The translations under genes were made by a program, and so were the position numbers. From BOG-908 sp963848205 (lineage in GTDB: Bacteria; Pseudomonadota; Alphaproteobacteria; Acetobacterales; Acetobacteraceae), in the NCBI GenBank assembly GCA_963848205.1, contig CAWKCV010000002.1, positions 62,001-126,000 on the forward strand: 64,000 nt of DNA, read 5' to 3'. This document shows positions 46,793 through 55,616 of the stretch, one piece after another. Below the pieces are notes generated by a model. It made no database searches. It was not told the DNA's origin and worked only from the letters and a program-made list of their open reading frames with translations. Within the stretch, counting starts at the first letter, position 1. The number at the start of each line of letters is the position of its first letter.

Positions 46793-48372
46793 GCTTCCGC
46801 TAATACCGGCGTGTAATCGGGGGCGGCCATTTCGCTTTCGGCGGACCAGTGGCCCGTCAGGCCGAGGTCTTCGGCGATGAGGCGGGAGGTTATGCGGGCA
46901 GACTCGAAAATCACCGGCAGGCCGCTGCCGGGGTGGGTGCCGCCGCCGACGAGATACATGCCGTCCAGGTCTTCGAAGCGGTTTCTGGGACGGAAGCAGA
47001 GCATCTGGTCGAGCGAGTGGGCGAGGTTGAAGGTGGCGCCGCGATGGATGGAAAGCTGCTGTTCCCAGTCATGCGGGGTCAGCATCTTTTCAAAGCGGAT
47101 GCGGCGTTCCACGTCGCGCACGCCGATGCGTTTGAGGCGCTCCAGCGCGGTGGCGCGCAGGCGGGGGGCTTCGGCCGCCCAGTCGATACCGGCGCCGGTG
47201 CGGTTGCCGACGGGGAGCAGGACATACATCGTGGAGTGGCCTGGCGGGGCGAGCTCGGGGTCGGTGACGCAGGCGTTCTGCACGTAGAAGGACGGCTCGG
47301 TGGGGGGCGCGCGGCCGGCTTCGATTTCGGCGATGTTGCGGCGGTAATCGGCGCTCAGATAGATCGTATGGTGGGCGAGTTCTTCGTCGATGCCCTCGAG
47401 GCCGAGGTAAAGCATGAAGGTGGAGCAGGAGAATTTCTTGCCGGCGATCTTGCGGTCGGTCCAGCGGCGGCGCAGGCGGTCGGGCACCAGATGCTGCATG
47501 GCGTGGGCGAAATCGGCATTGACGACGACGGCGTCGAACATCTCGGTGCCGGCCTGGGTGCGCACGCCGGTGGCGCGGCGGCCGGTGAAGAGGATTTCCT
47601 CGACCGGTTCGCCCATGCGGAAATTGGCGCCGAGGTCGCCGGCGACGCGGGCCAGGCTATCCATCACCGCGCCGCAGCCGCCGCGCGGGTGATAGACGCC
47701 GAACTCGTATTCCATGAACGAGAGGATGGTGAACAGGCTGGGGCAGCGATACGGCGACATGCCGAGATATTTGCTCTGGAAGCTGAAGGCCAGGCGCACG
47801 CGCTCGTCGCGGAAATAGGTGGCGAGGTCACTGTCGACGGTGCGCAAAGGGCGCATCAGCGGCAGGGATTTGAGCATGTGCGGGCGGACCAGGTCGCGCA
47901 TGTTGTGGAAGGCGGATTCGAGCACGGGACGGAAGGCGGCGAGCTTGGCGCGGTTGTCGGCCATGAAGCGCGGCAATTGGGCGGCGTCGGCCGGGGAGAG
48001 CTTGGCGACTTCGCGCTGCATGCGCGGCAGGTCGCCGGTGGCGCGGATGTGGCCGCCGGCTTCGAAGATGAGATCGTATTGCGGGTCGAGGCGGATGAGG
48101 TCGATTTCGCGGTTCATCTCGCGGCCGCAGGCGGTGAAGATGTCGTCGAGCACGCGGGGGTAGAGAAAGAAGGTGGGGCCGGTGTCGAAGCGGAAGCGGC
48201 CATGACCCCCCTGCCCTGCCATGCCGGGCGCCTGGACGTCCATGGCGGCCGAGCGGCCGCCGACGCGCTGGGCGCGCTCATAGACGGTCACGTCCGCGCC
48301 AGCGCGCGCGAGCAGCATGGCGGATGCCAGCCCGCCGGGACCGGCGCCGATGATGGCGATGCGGCGGGTCAT
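46786..48372 (-). CDS. CrtI-family FAD-dependent carotenoid desaturase or oxidase (CrtN/CrtP-like)
   Basis: 528 aa. Starts MTRRIAIIGAGPGGLASAML with ADVTVYERAQRVGGRS after it; C-terminal GMYLVGGGTHPGSGLPVIFES is the second CrtI signature. It differs enough from its neighbour to be a separate step, either a second desaturation or oxidation of a terminal methyl as CrtP does. ATG 48372 is chosen because the nucleotide-binding motif begins four residues later; the frame stays open ~98 codons upstream. It is the first gene of the five-gene carotenoid operon. Confidence 0.85.
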   Translation of the reverse strand: MTRRIAIIGAGPGGLASAMLLARAGADVTVYERAQRVGGRSAAMDVQAPGMAGQGGHGRFRFDTGPTFFLYPRVLDDIFTACGREMNREIDLIRLDPQYDLIFEAGGHIRATGDLPRMQREVAKLSPADAAQLPRFMADNRAKLAAFRPVLESAFHNMRDLVRPHMLKSLPLMRPLRTVDSDLATYFRDERVRLAFSFQSKYLGMSPYRCPSLFTILSFMEYEFGVYHPRGGCGAVMDSLARVAGDLGANFRMGEPVEEILFTGRRATGVRTQAGTEMFDAVVVNADFAHAMQHLVPDRLRRRWTDRKIAGKKFSCSTFMLYLGLEGIDEELAHHTIYLSADYRRNIAEIEAGRAPPTEPSFYVQNACVTDPELAPPGHSTMYVLLPVGNRTGAGIDWAAEAPRLRATALERLKRIGVRDVERRIRFEKMLTPHDWEQQLSIHRGATFNLAHSLDQMLCFRPRNRFEDLDGMYLVGGGTHPGSGLPVIFESARITSRLIAEDLGLTGHWSAESEMAAPDYTPVLAEAL

Positions 48373-48974
48373 GCGAGCACACTTGAGAAAGTCAGCGTTA
48401 CCAGAGGATTGACCGATTGCGGGCCGAGCGACGCGATAGGCGGAAAGGCGGGCATACTTGCGGGGATCCTGTCGTGACCGGCCTCTATCTAGGGGCGTTC
48501 CCTGGGTTGTCATGGCCCCAAGCGGCGTGTTGCGCAACCTGAGACGTGCGTGGGGCAGTGTGGGGAGCGGCTTAGGTGTGACACGAGTTTTAGTGTGTGC
48601 GGATGAAGCTGGCGCAACTTTTGCGGGTTGAACTTCGGTCTGGCGCAATCGGGCGGGCGGCTGCACGGTTTGGTGCGCGCGGCGTGTCGGGATCGACGCA
48701 AGCTGCGGCGGAGGCTTGCCGAATCGGCGGTCAGGACGCAGCGTGGGACTGTGGTTTTCCGGACGGGTTTGTGTTGCGTGTGGAAAGCAAACTGGCTATT
48801 GCAGGTTCGAAAGGTTCGGTTTTCTAGAATCGTGCGTTGTGGGCGGGCAGGTTTTCGGGGGGACTGCGAAAATCTGTTCATTGCCTGTTAGGCGTGATTG
48901 GCGGATAATTGTCTCGATCGATCCCTTGGTGCGCCCATCGGCGTATTTTCTGACAGAAGGACCAGAGCACCACC
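48373..48974. other. 602-bp gap without a convincing gene
   Basis: It separates the carotenoid operon from the HU gene and must hold both promoters. Open frames on both strands (for example 48510-48881 minus, 48597-48827 plus) have no recognisable protein character or good start. I see a GGTTCG direct repeat near 48803-48818 and no copy of the dispersed element. Confidence 0.5.
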
Positions 48975-49244
48975 ATGAGCAAGGCTTTCATTGCGGGCAT
49001 CATTCAGCAGAGCACGGATTGCACCGGCGTTGCCGCCAACGAGGCGGCCGGCACGCTGATCGACGCCATCGTCAAGCAGCTCAAGAAGGAGGGCGGCTTC
49101 ACCCTGCCCTCATTCGGCACGTTCACGGTTCGCAAGACCAAGGCGCGCAAGGCGATGAACCCGCGCACCGGCGAGCCGGTGAAGGTGAAGGCCGGCAAGA
49201 CGGTGCGTTTCAAGGCGAGCCCGAACCTGAAGAAGGCCGTCTAG
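48975..49244 (+). CDS. HU/IHF-family DNA-binding protein
   Basis: 89 aa. GTFTVRKTKARKAMNPRTGE and KVKAGKTVRFKASPNLKKAV are the beta-arm and C-terminal parts of HU; the arm has the MNPRTGE proline. The N-terminus (MSKAFIAGIIQQSTDCTGV) departs from the usual MNKSELI start. A cysteine at residue 16 is unusual. The promoter must lie in the 600-bp gap upstream; GAAGGA is ~12 bases before the ATG. Confidence 0.9.
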   Translation: MSKAFIAGIIQQSTDCTGVAANEAAGTLIDAIVKQLKKEGGFTLPSFGTFTVRKTKARKAMNPRTGEPVKVKAGKTVRFKASPNLKKAV

Positions 49245-49380
49245 CTTCCGCGGCGGCTTGTTGGCAGCGGGTCGGCGATCGGGCTACACGCTCGGTCGGC
49301 CGATCCGGCCGGCGTTATGGAATGCGGATTTCCTGGCGCCGGCGTGGCCATGACAGGCTGTTTTCCGGTGGGAGCGTGCG

Positions 49381-50019
49381 ATGCCAGGACTCAAGGTCAC
49401 CGTTGTTCCGGTGACGCCCATTCAGCAGAATTGCACGCTCATCACCGACGTCGATACGGGGCAGACTGTCGTGGTCGATCCTGGCGGCGATGTGGATCGC
49501 ATTCTAGAAGCATTGCGCGCGGAGCAGCTCACTGTGACCGCGATCTGGCTGACGCATGGGCATCTCGACCATGCGGGCGGTGCGGCCGAGTTGGCGGAAC
49601 GGCTCAGTGTGCAGATCATCGGACCCGACCGGCGCGACGAGGCTTTGCTGCACTCGATCGTCAAGCAGGGGCAGATGTATGGGTTGTCCGGGTTTCGCGA
49701 TTGCACGCCGGACCGGTATTTGACCGAGGGCGAGACGGTCAGCGTCGGGCCGCATGTGTTCGACGTCTTGCATTGTCCGGGCCACACGCCTGGACATATC
49801 GTGTTCGTCAACAAGGCGGCGCGTTTTGCGCAGGTGGGCGACGTGCTGTTTGCCGGCTCCGTCGGGCGCACGGATTTTCCGTATGGCGACCACGCGGCTT
49901 TGATCGACGCGATCAAGACGAAGCTGCTGCCGTTGGGCGATGACATGGCGTTTGTTTGTGGGCATGGGGGTAATTCGACGATTGGGGCGGAGCGGCGGGG
50001 TAATCCGTTTATTCAGTGA
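49381..50019 (+). CDS. Metallo-beta-lactamase-fold hydrolase, glyoxalase II-like
   Basis: 212 aa. LTHGHLDHAGGAAEL is the HxHxDH metal motif; CPGHTPGHIVF, GDVLFAGSVGRTDFPYGD and FVCGHGGNSTIGAERRGNP supply further ligands. These are the hallmarks of the YcbL-type small glyoxalase II-like hydrolases. Probably hydrolyses a thioester such as S-lactoylglutathione. It is 136 bp downstream of HU on the same strand; the ATG 49381 N-terminus PGLKVTVVPVTPIQQNC is typical. Confidence 0.9.
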   Translation: MPGLKVTVVPVTPIQQNCTLITDVDTGQTVVVDPGGDVDRILEALRAEQLTVTAIWLTHGHLDHAGGAAELAERLSVQIIGPDRRDEALLHSIVKQGQMYGLSGFRDCTPDRYLTEGETVSVGPHVFDVLHCPGHTPGHIVFVNKAARFAQVGDVLFAGSVGRTDFPYGDHAALIDAIKTKLLPLGDDMAFVCGHGGNSTIGAERRGNPFIQ

Positions 50020-50097
50020 GGGACGGTCCTTTTGGACACGATGGATCGAAAGCATCAGCGTGCTCATCCAACTCGGTCTCGACAATCCGTGGGAATC

Positions 50098-50375
50098 ATG
50101 TCTTGCCGTGACTACCCAACCCGTTTCTGCGGAAGCCAGCCCCGTGCACGAATTTACTTCGATACCAATGAGGGCGACCAGCACGGTCGCTACGATCTTG
50201 GGATTCCGGGTGCTCTGAAGGATATTGAACCGTTAGCTGACCAGCTTTTCGAGGACCAGAAGTCGTCATATACATGGGCGACGAATTAAAGATGGAAGCC
50301 GTTCTGGTTTTTGATGCGCAAAGCCGAAACTGGATGGCAAACCCTATTGCTGGAACGACCAAATACCTAACCTGA
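50098..50375 (+). pseudogene. Small conserved-looking protein broken by a frameshift
   Basis: Frame one reads ...RIYFDTNEGDQHGRYDLGIP through ADQLFEDQK and then runs into SSYTWATN and a stop at 50289. The next frame, starting at the same point, continues VVIYMGDELKMEAVLVFDAQ and ends at 50375. Joined at about 50262 the two halves form one natural protein (...FEDQKVVIYMGDEL...), so a single-base change has broken the gene. The N-terminal start is also doubtful (ATG 50098 or TTG 50032). Base composition dips here. I do not know the family. Confidence 0.55.
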
Positions 50376-50495
50376 CACCGTTCTGAACTCGGTCAGAAAC
50401 AGCCTCTTAGCGATGTCGTTTGTTGGCCGCAACCAATTTCGCGTGAAGCTCGCCCACAACGCAAAGCTAAATCGAGCCTGCTCCGCTTCGCCCGC

Positions 50496-50570
50496 TCGTC
50501 GTGAGCATCGCGACAGCGGAGCAGAAGTCTTTTGCTTCTTTTCTTCAGGAAAGAAGGCTTTCCTGTCTCT
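50496..50570. repeat. Dispersed palindromic element, half copy with core
   Basis: GTCGTGAGCATCGCGACAGC then GGAGCAGAAGTCTTTTGCTT and CTTTTCTTCAGGAAAGAAGG. It shares the unusual TCGTGAGCATCGCGACAGCG core with the copy at 54.35 kb. The gap 50376-50570 holds nothing else recognisable. Confidence 0.8.
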
Positions 50571-52253
50571 CTATAGTAGAACTGCCTCTTTCTGCTCGGC
50601 CATCAGTTCCGTCAGATGCTCAAGCCCCGCAGCGTGGCAGAAATCGCCGAAACCATAGATGTCGCTCCGAGACCAGGCCGCGAACAAAGGGGCGAACATG
50701 GTGATGACTTCGGCGTGGGGGACTTTTTCGCGTAGTTTGAAGCTGAGGCGGGTGCCTTCGAAGTCGCCGCCTGCATAGATTGCGTAGTAGCCGGGCATGC
50801 GGCCGACGATGCCGATGTCGCCGGCGTAGGTGCGGGCGCAGCCGTTGGGGCAGCCGGTGATGCGGATGCTGATTCGGCGGTCCTGCAGTCCTACGCGGGC
50901 GAGTTGGGCGTCGAAGCCGCTGACGATTTCCTCGTGCATGCGTTCGGCTTCGGTGAGGGCGAGGCCGCAGGTGGGCAGTGCGGGGCAGGACAGCGCGTAT
51001 TGTGCCATGGGGGACATGGCTTCGGCCGGGGTGACGCCGTGTTCGCGCAGGATGGCGTCGATGGCGGGGCGGTTGGCGGGGGAGATGTCGGTGAGCAGGA
51101 CGTCCTGTTGGGGGGTCATGATGTAATTGGGGGCGAAGCGTTCGCCGACGGTGCGGAGTGCGCTGCGCAGGCGGCAGGTTTGGCCGTCGATGATGCGGCC
51201 GGCGGCGACGGGCACGCCGAGCCACAAATGCCCGTCGCCCTGCTCGTGCCAGCCGAGGAGGTCGGGCACTTCGAGGTGCATCGGGCGCGCATCTTCGAAC
51301 GGCGTGCCGTAGTAGCCGGCGAGGGTCTCGCGTATCCAGGGCAGGCCCATGTCGTCCACGACGTATTTGAGGCGGGCGCGGCGGCGGTTGGTGCGGTCGC
51401 CATGGTCGCGCTGCAGGCGGATGACGGCCTCGACCATGCGGATGAGGTCGTTCGGGCCGACGAAGGCGACGGGGGTGGCCAGGCGCGGGTAGGTGCGCGC
51501 GTTGTTGTGCGTCATGCCCAGGCCGCCGCCGACGGCGATGTTGTAGCCGAGCAGGGTGTCGCCGTCGAAGATGGCGACGATGCCGAGGTCGTTGGTGAGC
51601 ACGTCGATGGTGTTGTCGGCGGCGTGGGTGATGCCGACCTTGAATTTGCGTGGCAGGTAGGTGGGGCCGTAGAGGGGCTCTTCCTCGTCTTCGCCGCGTG
51701 GGGCTTCGTCGAGAAAGATCTCGTAGTAGGCCCGGGTTTTCGGCTTGAGATGTTCGGAGAGCATGCGCGAATCGGCTTCGATGCGGGCCTGCTGGGCGTT
51801 CCGTATCGGGGTGGGGCTGGCCATGACGTTGCGCACGACGTCGCCGCAGGCGGACATGGTGGTGAGCAGGGTGGTGTTGATTTCGGCGATGGCGGGTTTG
51901 AGGTCGCCTTTGAGGATGCCGTGGAACTGGATGCCCTGGCGGACGGTGATGCGGATGGAGCCGTTGGCGCGGCGGTCGGCGAGCTGGTCGAAATAGAGAT
52001 ATTGGGCGGCGGTCATGTGGCCGCCGGGCATCCGGCAGCGCAGCATGAAGCTGTATTCCTTTTCCTGGCCGTGCTGCTTGCGCTCGGTGGCGGTGTCGCG
52101 GTCGAACTGTTCGTAGCTGCCGTGGAATTTGAGGAGCTGGTAGGCATCCTCGCTGACCTGGATACCGCCGGCTGCGAGTTCCTCGGCCAGGGTGCCGCGG
52201 AGGGCGTGGCTTTCGGTTTTGAGGGTTTCTACGGCGGAGAGTTTGGCTGGCAT
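50571..52253 (-). CDS. cysI: Nitrite/sulfite reductase haemoprotein (assimilatory sulfite reductase)
   Basis: 560 aa. Two repeats of the sirohaem-reductase fold. The [4Fe-4S]-sirohaem ligands are Cys423 and Cys429 (SCPALPTCG) and Cys468 and Cys472 (TGCPNGC). TVRQGIQFHGILKGDLKP is typical of CysI. Reduces sulfite to sulfide. The C-terminal EQKEAVLL and its stop resemble the KAVLF tail made elsewhere by the repeat. It follows an Rrf2 gene on the same strand and lies near cysK; its sirohaem comes from cysG at 58.6 kb. The reductant partner is not in the window. Confidence 0.9.
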   Translation of the reverse strand: MPAKLSAVETLKTESHALRGTLAEELAAGGIQVSEDAYQLLKFHGSYEQFDRDTATERKQHGQEKEYSFMLRCRMPGGHMTAAQYLYFDQLADRRANGSIRITVRQGIQFHGILKGDLKPAIAEINTTLLTTMSACGDVVRNVMASPTPIRNAQQARIEADSRMLSEHLKPKTRAYYEIFLDEAPRGEDEEEPLYGPTYLPRKFKVGITHAADNTIDVLTNDLGIVAIFDGDTLLGYNIAVGGGLGMTHNNARTYPRLATPVAFVGPNDLIRMVEAVIRLQRDHGDRTNRRRARLKYVVDDMGLPWIRETLAGYYGTPFEDARPMHLEVPDLLGWHEQGDGHLWLGVPVAAGRIIDGQTCRLRSALRTVGERFAPNYIMTPQQDVLLTDISPANRPAIDAILREHGVTPAEAMSPMAQYALSCPALPTCGLALTEAERMHEEIVSGFDAQLARVGLQDRRISIRITGCPNGCARTYAGDIGIVGRMPGYYAIYAGGDFEGTRLSFKLREKVPHAEVITMFAPLFAAWSRSDIYGFGDFCHAAGLEHLTELMAEQKEAVLL

Positions 52254-52257
52254 TGAA

Positions 52258-52325
52258 GGGAAGTAAGCAGTCCTTTTTTGAAAAGAAGGACCAGAAAACT
52301 TTTATACGGCTGTCGCGCGCCTCCT
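52258..52325. repeat. Dispersed palindromic element, half copy with core
   Basis: GTAAGCAGTCCTTTTTTGA, AAAGAAGGACCAGAAAACTTTT, then GGCTGTCGCGCGCC. It lies between the Rrf2 gene and cysI. Confidence 0.85.
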
Positions 52326-52343
52326 GGCTGGCTTTGCGGCTGG

Positions 52344-52793
52344 TTAGATCGAGAAGGTGATGGGGTCGGTTTGCGGGCGTTTGAGGCCGGTGGCGGTGGC
52401 GCGGCGGACTAGCTGGTCTAGGGAGAGGCCGGAAAGGCGGTCGGCGAGTGTGGTTTCGAGCTCGGCCCAGAGCGGGTCGATGACGCGGGTTTGCAGGGCG
52501 CCTTGGGGGCCGTCCTCGGCGGTGGGTTCGTCGCAATGGGCGGCGCGGACGATTTCGTCGAGAGCGATGTCGCGTTTCGGGCGGCCGAGGCGGTAGCCGC
52601 CTTTTGGGCCGCGCACGCTTTCCAGCAGGCCGGAGCGGGAGAGTGCCTGCAGCGTGGGCTCGATGCCGCGGCGGGCGAGCCCTGCCCGCTCGGCGATGTC
52701 GGCGGCGCTGACGGTGCTGGTGCGGCCGGCGTGGAAGGCGACGTCGAGCATGATGAGGACGGCCAGCATGAAGCGGTCCCTGCGTACGATCAC
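52344..52793 (-). CDS. Rrf2-family transcriptional regulator
   Basis: 149 aa from GTG 52793 (VIVRRDRFMLAVLIMLDVAF). Winged helix with DIAERAGLARRGIEPTLQAL and GLLESVRGPKGGYRLGRP, the Rrf2 DNA-binding signature. The only cysteine is in AAHCDEP, so it cannot hold an IscR-type Fe-S cluster. It is divergent from cysK and upstream of cysI, so a CymR-like role in sulfur regulation is inferred. The frame is open upstream through the cysK start region; GTG is favoured by family N-termini. Confidence 0.85.
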   Translation of the reverse strand: MIVRRDRFMLAVLIMLDVAFHAGRTSTVSAADIAERAGLARRGIEPTLQALSRSGLLESVRGPKGGYRLGRPKRDIALDEIVRAAHCDEPTAEDGPQGALQTRVIDPLWAELETTLADRLSGLSLDQLVRRATATGLKRPQTDPITFSI

Positions 52794-52867
52794 CCCTGAA
52801 TTGCTCCGCTCGCCCAAATCCGACACATCTGATCGCAATGACGCATCATCCTCCGCGCGGCCCGGCG

Positions 52868-53863
52868 ATGTCCAACACAAATCCCGCTTGTGCGCCCCTT
52901 GAGACAAGACCCGCGCCGGCGCGGGGAAGGATTTACGGCAGCGTTCTCGATACGGTGGGGGCGACGCCGCTGGTGGGGGTGCCGCGGCTTTCGGCCGAGG
53001 AGGGGCTGGCGGCGAGGCTGCTGCTGAAGCTGGAGTTCTTCAATCCGCTGGGGTCGGTGAAGGACCGGATCGGGCTGGCGATGGTCGACGCGGCGGAGGC
53101 GGCGGGCGAGATTACGCCGGGCGTGTCGGTGCTGGTGGAGCCGACGAGCGGCAATACGGGGATTGCGCTGGCGTTCGTGGCGGCGGCGCGGGGTTATCGG
53201 CTGATCGTGACGATGCCGGAGAGTGCGTCGATCGAGCGGCGGCGGATGTTGCGGTTGATGGATGCGGAGGTGGTGCTGACGCCGCAGAAGCTGGGGATGG
53301 CGGGCGCGATCGAGCGGGCGAACCAGATTTTGACGGCGACACCGCATGCCTGGATGCCGCGGCAGTTCGATAATCCAGCCAATCCGGCGATCCATGCGGC
53401 GACGACCGCCGAGGAGATTTGGACCGATACGGAGGGGAAGGTGGATGTGGTGGTGGCCGGTGCGGGGACGGGCGGCACGCTGACCGGGATCGGGCGGGCG
53501 CTGCGGCCGCGGCGGCCTGGGTTGCGGATGGTGGCGGTGGAGCCGGCGGAGAGCGCGGTGCTGTCGGGCGACGAGGCGGGGCCGCATGGGATTCAGGGGA
53601 TTGGGCCGGGGTTTGCGCCGTTGGTGCTGGATATGAGCGAGATCGGCGAGGTGATTGCGGTCTCCGAGCGGGATGCGATTGCGATGGCGCGGCGGTGTGC
53701 GCGGCTGGAGGGGTTGCCGATCGGGATATCGTCGGGCGCGATGCTGCATGCGGCGATCGGGGTGGCGCGGCGTGAGGAGAATGCCGGGCGGATGATCGTG
53801 GGCATCGTGCCGAGTTTTGCCGAGCGGTATCTGTCGACGGCGTTGTTTGCGGGGCTTGGCTGA
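52868..53863 (+). CDS. cysK: Cysteine synthase A (O-acetylserine sulfhydrylase)
   Basis: 331 aa from ATG 52868. The PLP lysine is in FNPLGSVKDRIG and the substrate loop is EPTSGNTGIAL; GAGTGGTLTGIGRAL is the PLP-phosphate loop and GISSGAML the C-terminal conserved serine. Makes cysteine from O-acetylserine and sulfide. ATG 52838 is an alternative start. The gene is divergent from the Rrf2 regulator with ~75 bp between starts, likely holding its operator. Confidence 0.95.
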   Translation: MSNTNPACAPLETRPAPARGRIYGSVLDTVGATPLVGVPRLSAEEGLAARLLLKLEFFNPLGSVKDRIGLAMVDAAEAAGEITPGVSVLVEPTSGNTGIALAFVAAARGYRLIVTMPESASIERRRMLRLMDAEVVLTPQKLGMAGAIERANQILTATPHAWMPRQFDNPANPAIHAATTAEEIWTDTEGKVDVVVAGAGTGGTLTGIGRALRPRRPGLRMVAVEPAESAVLSGDEAGPHGIQGIGPGFAPLVLDMSEIGEVIAVSERDAIAMARRCARLEGLPIGISSGAMLHAAIGVARREENAGRMIVGIVPSFAERYLSTALFAGLG

Positions 53864-53868
53864 CTGCG

Positions 53869-54279
53869 ATGCGAGCGGGGTATCGGTTCAGCCACGCGAT
53901 CGCGACGCGCTGGATGGACAACGACGTTTATGGGCACGTGAACAATGTGGTTTTCTACAGTTATTTCGATACGGTGATCAACCACTATCTGATCGTGCAT
54001 GGCGGGTTGGACATTCACGCGGGCGGGCAGCTTGGGCTTTGCGTGGAGTCACATTGCCGGTTCATGGCGCCGTTGGCGTTTCCGGGCACGGTGGAAGCCG
54101 GGTTGCGGGTGGAGACGCTGGGCGTTTCGAGTGTTCGTTATGGGATCGGACTGTTTGCCGAGGGGGGTGAGAGGGCGGCGGCGGAGGGTTGGTTTGTGCA
54201 TGTGTTTGTGGGGCGCGAGACGCGGCGGCCGGAGCCGATTTCTGCGGATTTGCGGGCGGCTTTGGCTGCATTGATTTGA
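53869..54279 (+). CDS. Acyl-CoA thioesterase, hotdog fold
   Basis: 136 aa. RWMDNDVYGHVNNVVFYSYF carries the catalytic Asp and HVNN motif of 4-hydroxybenzoyl-CoA thioesterase-type enzymes; the following strand ESHCRFMAPLAFPGTVEAG is also typical. Substrate likely a short or medium acyl-CoA. Starts six bases after the cysK stop, so co-transcribed, though there is no obvious pathway link. Confidence 0.9.
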   Translation: MRAGYRFSHAIATRWMDNDVYGHVNNVVFYSYFDTVINHYLIVHGGLDIHAGGQLGLCVESHCRFMAPLAFPGTVEAGLRVETLGVSSVRYGIGLFAEGGERAAAEGWFVHVFVGRETRRPEPISADLRAALAALI

Positions 54280-54288
54280 GAGGAAGTC

Positions 54289-54416
54289 AGCAAGCAGTCC
54301 CTTTTTGGAAAATAGGACCAAACGACTTTGTTCTGCTGTTGCCTGCTGGTCGTGAGCATCGCGACAGCGGGGTAGAAGTTTTGCTTCTTTTCTTCAGAAA
54401 AGAAGACCTGACTTGA
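54289..54416. repeat. Dispersed palindromic element, full copy
   Basis: Here the order is reversed relative to most copies: GTCCCTTTTTGGAAAATAGGACC on the left, core TCGTGAGCATCGCGACAGCG, and the CTTC type (CTTCTTTTCTTCAGAAAAGAAG) on the right. Between the thioesterase and the alcohol dehydrogenase. Confidence 0.9.
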
Positions 54417-54435
54417 TGGGGAGCGTTGAGATCAC

Positions 54436-55569
54436 ATGAGGACAAGAGCGGCGGTTTTGCATGAGCTTGGGTTGGCGAGGCCGTATGCGGTGTCGCGTCC
54501 TTTGCGGGTGCGTGAGATCGAGTTGGCGCCGCCGGGGGCGGGCGAGTTGCTGGTGCGGGTGGGGGCGGCGGGGCTGTGCCATTCCGATTTGTCGGTGATC
54601 GATGGGACGCGGCCGCGGCCGATGCCGATGGTGTTGGGGCATGAGGCGGCGGGCGTGGTGGAGGCGTGCGGGCCGGGAGTGGAGGGGTTTTCGCCTGGCG
54701 ATCATGTGGTGTTTGCGTTCGTGCCGAGTTGCGGGGCGTGTTTGCCGTGTGCGGAAGGGCGGCCGGCTTTGTGCGAACCGGGGGCGGCGGCCAACACGGC
54801 GGGTGTTTTGCTGGGTGGGGGGCGGCGCTGGTGCGAGGATGCCGGGCCGGTCAATCACCATTTGGGGGTGTCGGGGTTTGCCGAGCATATCGTGACCAGC
54901 GCGCGGTCGGCGGTGCGGATCGATCCGGATGTGGAGATGACGATTGCGGCGTTATTCGGTTGTGCGGTGATGACGGGCGTGGGGGCGGTGGTGAACACGG
55001 CGCGTGTGCCGCCGGGAGCGAGTGTGGCGGTGTTCGGGTTGGGCGGGGTGGGGCTGGCGTGTGTTTTGGGGGCGGTGGCTTCGGGCGCCTACCCGATCGT
55101 GGTGGTGGATCCGGTGGCGGACAAGCGGGCGCTGGCGTTGTCGCTGGGGGCGACGCATGCGTTCGATTCCGGGGAGGATGTCGTGGCCGCTGTTCGCGAG
55201 GCAACGGAGGGGGGTGCGCGTTTCGTGTTCGAATCAGTCGGGCATGAGGCGGTGCTTGGGCAGGCTTATGCGGCGACGCGACGTGGCGGCACGACGGTGG
55301 CGACTGGTTTGCCGCACCCGTCGCGCCAGTTCGCGGTGCCGGCGGTGAGCCTGGTGGCAGAGGAGCGCACCGTGCGTGGAAGTTACATGGGCTCGGCGGT
55401 GCCGCGTCGGGATTTGCCAAGATTTGTTGCGATGTTTCGGGCCGGCAAGCTGCCGGTGGATCGATTGCTGACGCATGTGTTGACGCTGGACGACATAAAC
55501 GAGGGATTCGATCGCTTAGCGGACGGATTAGCCGTGCGGCAGGTGATCAAAATGCCGGGCAGCAAGTAA
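54436..55569 (+). CDS. Zinc-dependent alcohol dehydrogenase (class III/NDMA-type MDR)
   Basis: 377 aa. Catalytic zinc ligands Cys48 (GLCHSDLS) and His69-Glu70 (GHEAAG), structural zinc cysteines 99, 102, 105 and 113 (CGACLPCAEGRPALC), and the nucleotide-binding VFGLGGVGLA. The order and length fit the zinc medium-chain dehydrogenase group that includes glutathione-dependent formaldehyde dehydrogenase. The exact alcohol is not evident. Located alone between two repeat copies; GTTGAG-rich leader, no strong ribosome-binding site. Confidence 0.85.
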   Translation: MRTRAAVLHELGLARPYAVSRPLRVREIELAPPGAGELLVRVGAAGLCHSDLSVIDGTRPRPMPMVLGHEAAGVVEACGPGVEGFSPGDHVVFAFVPSCGACLPCAEGRPALCEPGAAANTAGVLLGGGRRWCEDAGPVNHHLGVSGFAEHIVTSARSAVRIDPDVEMTIAALFGCAVMTGVGAVVNTARVPPGASVAVFGLGGVGLACVLGAVASGAYPIVVVDPVADKRALALSLGATHAFDSGEDVVAAVREATEGGARFVFESVGHEAVLGQAYAATRRGGTTVATGLPHPSRQFAVPAVSLVAEERTVRGSYMGSAVPRRDLPRFVAMFRAGKLPVDRLLTHVLTLDDINEGFDRLADGLAVRQVIKMPGSK

Positions 55570-55616
55570 GCACAAGTTTTTTGGTCGTTTTTTCGAAAAA
55601 GGGCTGCTTCCTTCCT
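55568..55616. repeat. Dispersed palindromic element, half copy
   Basis: CAAGTTTTTTGGTCGTTTTTT then CGAAAAAGGGCTGCTTCC. It fills the 47-bp convergent gap between the dehydrogenase and chemoreceptor stops. Confidence 0.8.

Noticed and set aside
48510..48881. Possible small genes in the 600-bp gap before HU
   Set aside because: Frames exist on both strands but lack good starts, domains or coding-like amino-acid composition.
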